Below are positions 5,981 to 6,933 of a DNA stretch of 6,933 nucleotides, one piece after another. Source of the DNA: Gemmatimonadota bacterium (lineage in GTDB: Bacteria; Gemmatimonadota; Gemmatimonadetes; Gemmatimonadales; GWC2-71-9); NCBI GenBank assembly GCA_029862935.1, contig JAOTWK010000185.1, positions 1 to 6,933 of the forward strand. The letters are read 5' to 3'. Position numbers and translations under genes: made by a program. The stretch's first letter is position 1, and the number at the start of each line of letters is the position of its first letter. The notes under the pieces were generated by a model that was not told the DNA's origin, did no database searches, and worked only from the letters and a program-made list of their open reading frames with translations.

Positions 5981-6060
5981 GACAGTTCCGATGGGCCGTC
6001 GGCAGGCTCTTCTGGACTCATGCGTGGGCCGCCGGTGCCCCACCCCTCGAATAAAGGGGC

Positions 6061-6087
6061 CCGACAGTCTCGCCCACTGCATATAAA
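6061..6087 (+). promoter_or_regulatory. Alternative candidate promoter for the receptor gene
   Basis: TATAAA at 6082-6087 lies in the most AT-rich patch of the intergenic region and matches five of six bases of TATAAT. CCGACA at 6061-6066 (four of six matches to TTGACA) is a possible -35, with a short 15-bp spacer. Transcription from here would give a leader of about 185 bases. The call rests on motif match alone. Confidence 0.3.
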
Positions 6088-6212
6088 AGAAACTCGGTTG
6101 CACACGATCTGTCGCTGTTCGGCGCGATCGGGGCGTTGGCATGTAGCCAGGCGGGTCGGACGTTTCCATATGGAGTGAGATGGACGCAGTCGACTTCTCG
6201 CGTTCCGTCGAG

Positions 6213-6245
6213 CCGCGTTGCCACGCGGTGAGCGGAGCGTTCACC
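6213..6245 (+). promoter_or_regulatory. Two mutually exclusive leader hairpins upstream of the receptor
   Basis: Hairpin 1 is CCGCGT-TGCC-ACGCGG (6213-6228), six perfect pairs with a four-base loop. Hairpin 2 is GGTGAGCG-GAG-CGTTCACC (6227-6245), eight pairs including one G-U, with a three-base loop. They share bases 6227-6228, so full versions of both cannot form together. The pair ends 22 bases before the Shine-Dalgarno. The geometry resembles attenuator or translational-switch leaders, but no T-run follows and no known riboswitch class is recognised. Confidence 0.35.
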
Positions 6246-6267
6246 ACGACGGACTCTTTTCACCCTT

Positions 6268-6274
6268 AAGGAGG
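6268..6274 (+). promoter_or_regulatory. Near-perfect Shine-Dalgarno of the TonB-linked receptor
   Basis: AAGGAGG lies five bases upstream of ATG 6280 and fixes the start. The preceding ACCC (6262-6265) can pair with GGGT (6273-6276) across the site, a short stem that would partly hide it. Confidence 0.8.
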
Positions 6275-6279
6275 GTTGT

Positions 6280-6933
6280 ATGCCTCGTTCGTGGTTGTAC
6301 CGAAGCAGCCGAGGATTCGTCCTCGCTGCCTTCGCCCTGCTCTTCGGGGCCGGCTCGGTGCTCGCACAGACCGGCCGGATCGAGGGGACGGTGCGGAACG
6401 CCGCAAGCGGCGATCCGCTCCCCGGGGCTCGCGTGACGGTCGTCGGGACCGATCTCGCGGCGACGACCAACCAGAACGGCTACTACGCCATTCCGGGCGT
6501 GCCAGTCGGCTCGCAGGAAGTGCGCGTGAGCGTTCTGGGGTACCAGCAAGTCACCATTACGAACCAGCGGGTCGCGGCGGGCTTGCCGACGACGGTGAAT
6601 TTCCAGCTGGCCGCCAGCATCCTCCGCATCGAGGGCGTGGTGGTCACCGGCGTCGCGGAGGCCCAACAGGCGGTCAAACTGCCCTTCACTGTCGACCAGG
6701 TGAAGGCGGAGGACATGCCGGTGCCGGTTTCCAATCCCGAGGAGTCGATCCGCGGGAAGGTTGCCGGGGCCAAGATCGTCCGCGGCCGTGGCACGCCGGG
6801 CGACGGCGCGTCGGTGTTGCTGCGCGGCGCGACGTCGATCAATACGTCGGGCCGGAGCAATGAGCCGCTCTACATCGTGGACGGCGTGATCCTCGGGTCG
6901 GGCCTGACCGACATCTCCTCGCTCGACATCGAG
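6280..6933 (+). CDS. SusC/RagA-family TonB-linked outer-membrane receptor, N-terminal part
   Basis: The first 218 residues are present and the gene runs off the right edge; family members are usually near 1000 residues. Residues 1-29 are a Sec signal peptide (positively charged start, hydrophobic core around 13-25, cleavage expected after SVLA, before Gln30). Residues 31-112 form a carboxypeptidase-regulatory-like beta-sandwich domain (GRIEGTV, GDPLPGARVTVVGT, NQNGYYAIPGVP, VRVSVLGYQ). EGVVVTG (118-124) resembles a TonB box. The plug domain then begins, with EESIRGKVAGAKI (154-166), LLRGATSIN (180-188) and the SusC hallmark EPLYIVDGV (195-203). Such proteins import large substrates, often glycans or peptides, through the outer membrane with energy from TonB-ExbBD, usually together with a SusD-like lipoprotein. 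The substrate cannot be told from this part. The long gap upstream suggests a separate transcription unit from gnt. Confidence 0.95.
   Translation, partial: MPRSWLYRSSRGFVLAAFALLFGAGSVLAQTGRIEGTVRNAASGDPLPGARVTVVGTDLAATTNQNGYYAIPGVPVGSQEVRVSVLGYQQVTITNQRVAAGLPTTVNFQLAASILRIEGVVVTGVAEAQQAVKLPFTVDQVKAEDMPVPVSNPEESIRGKVAGAKIVRGRGTPGDGASVLLRGATSINTSGRSNEPLYIVDGVILGSGLTDISSLDIE

Larger units (their letters stand above)
5653..6279. other. 627-bp non-coding stretch between gntK and the TonB-linked receptor
   Basis: I find no supported gene here. A 78-codon plus-strand frame at 5850-6086 has no recognisable family motif and only a distant purine-rich site, so it is not called. The stretch should contain the end of the gnt transcript and the promoter and leader of the receptor gene. 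The hexamer CGTTCG or its complement CGAACG occurs at 5672, 5712, 5794 and 5798, the last two forming the 10-bp palindrome CGAACGTTCG (5794-5803). A CCCCT-N7-AGGGG hairpin lies at 6043-6059 with no T-run after it. Possible promoters and leader hairpins are listed separately. Confidence 0.6.

Noticed and set aside
6043..6059. Intrinsic terminator for the gnt operon
   Set aside because: The CCCCT/AGGGG stem has only five pairs, no T-run follows, and it lies about 390 bases past gntK.
5850..6086. 78-codon frame in the intergenic region
   Set aside because: No family motif, no good start signal, and its length is within chance for this base composition.
6276..6863. 195-codon plus-strand frame over the receptor N-terminus
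   Set aside because: It is the shifted frame of the receptor gene, which has a signal peptide, a strong ribosome site and clear family motifs. The shifted product is low-complexity Arg/Gly/Pro.

Overview
The window is high-GC bacterial DNA. It ends in the start of a SusC/RagA-type TonB-linked outer-membrane receptor with an ordinary Sec signal peptide, so the host has an outer membrane. A SusC-like receptor in GC-rich DNA, next to a DUF3179 protein and a lipoprotein-type SMP-30 lactonase, points to Gemmatimonadota or a related lineage rather than AT-richer Bacteroidota. This assignment is inference from gene content only; no rRNA or other phylogenetic marker is present.

Layout. (1) Positions 1-362 hold no convincing gene, but carry a degenerate array of short CCCTCTGG motifs with an exact 33-bp step over four copies. 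(2) Positions 363-1631 encode a DUF3179 protein, probably a lipoprotein, whose last codons and stop lie inside a tRNA-Lys(UUU) gene (1594-1666) on the same strand. (3) A 35-bp gap with an 8-bp tandem duplication and a small hairpin separates the tRNA from a convergent SMP-30/gluconolactonase-family lipoprotein (2724-1702, minus strand). (4) A 181-bp divergent intergenic region leads to a tight plus-strand operon: short-type 6-phosphogluconate dehydrogenase (gnd), GntP gluconate permease, and gluconokinase (gntK). (5) A 627-bp non-coding stretch with candidate promoter and RNA-hairpin elements precedes the TonB-linked receptor, which is cut by the window edge at residue 218.

Function. The centre of the window reads as a compact gluconate-use module. 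A membrane-anchored lactonase outside the cytoplasm could open glucono-1,5-lactone (or a related sugar lactone) to the aldonic acid. GntP imports gluconate, GntK phosphorylates it to 6-phosphogluconate, and Gnd oxidatively decarboxylates that to ribulose 5-phosphate, yielding reduced nicotinamide cofactor. The module feeds the pentose-phosphate pathway; no Entner-Doudoroff genes (edd/eda) and no GntR- or LacI-type regulator are visible here. The gene families are recognised with high confidence. The lactonase substrate and its link to the operon rest on family and neighbourhood.

No clearly new system is evident. The observations most worth a second look are the 33-bp periodic array at the left end, the protein gene that terminates within a tRNA anticodon loop, and the paired alternative hairpins in the receptor leader.
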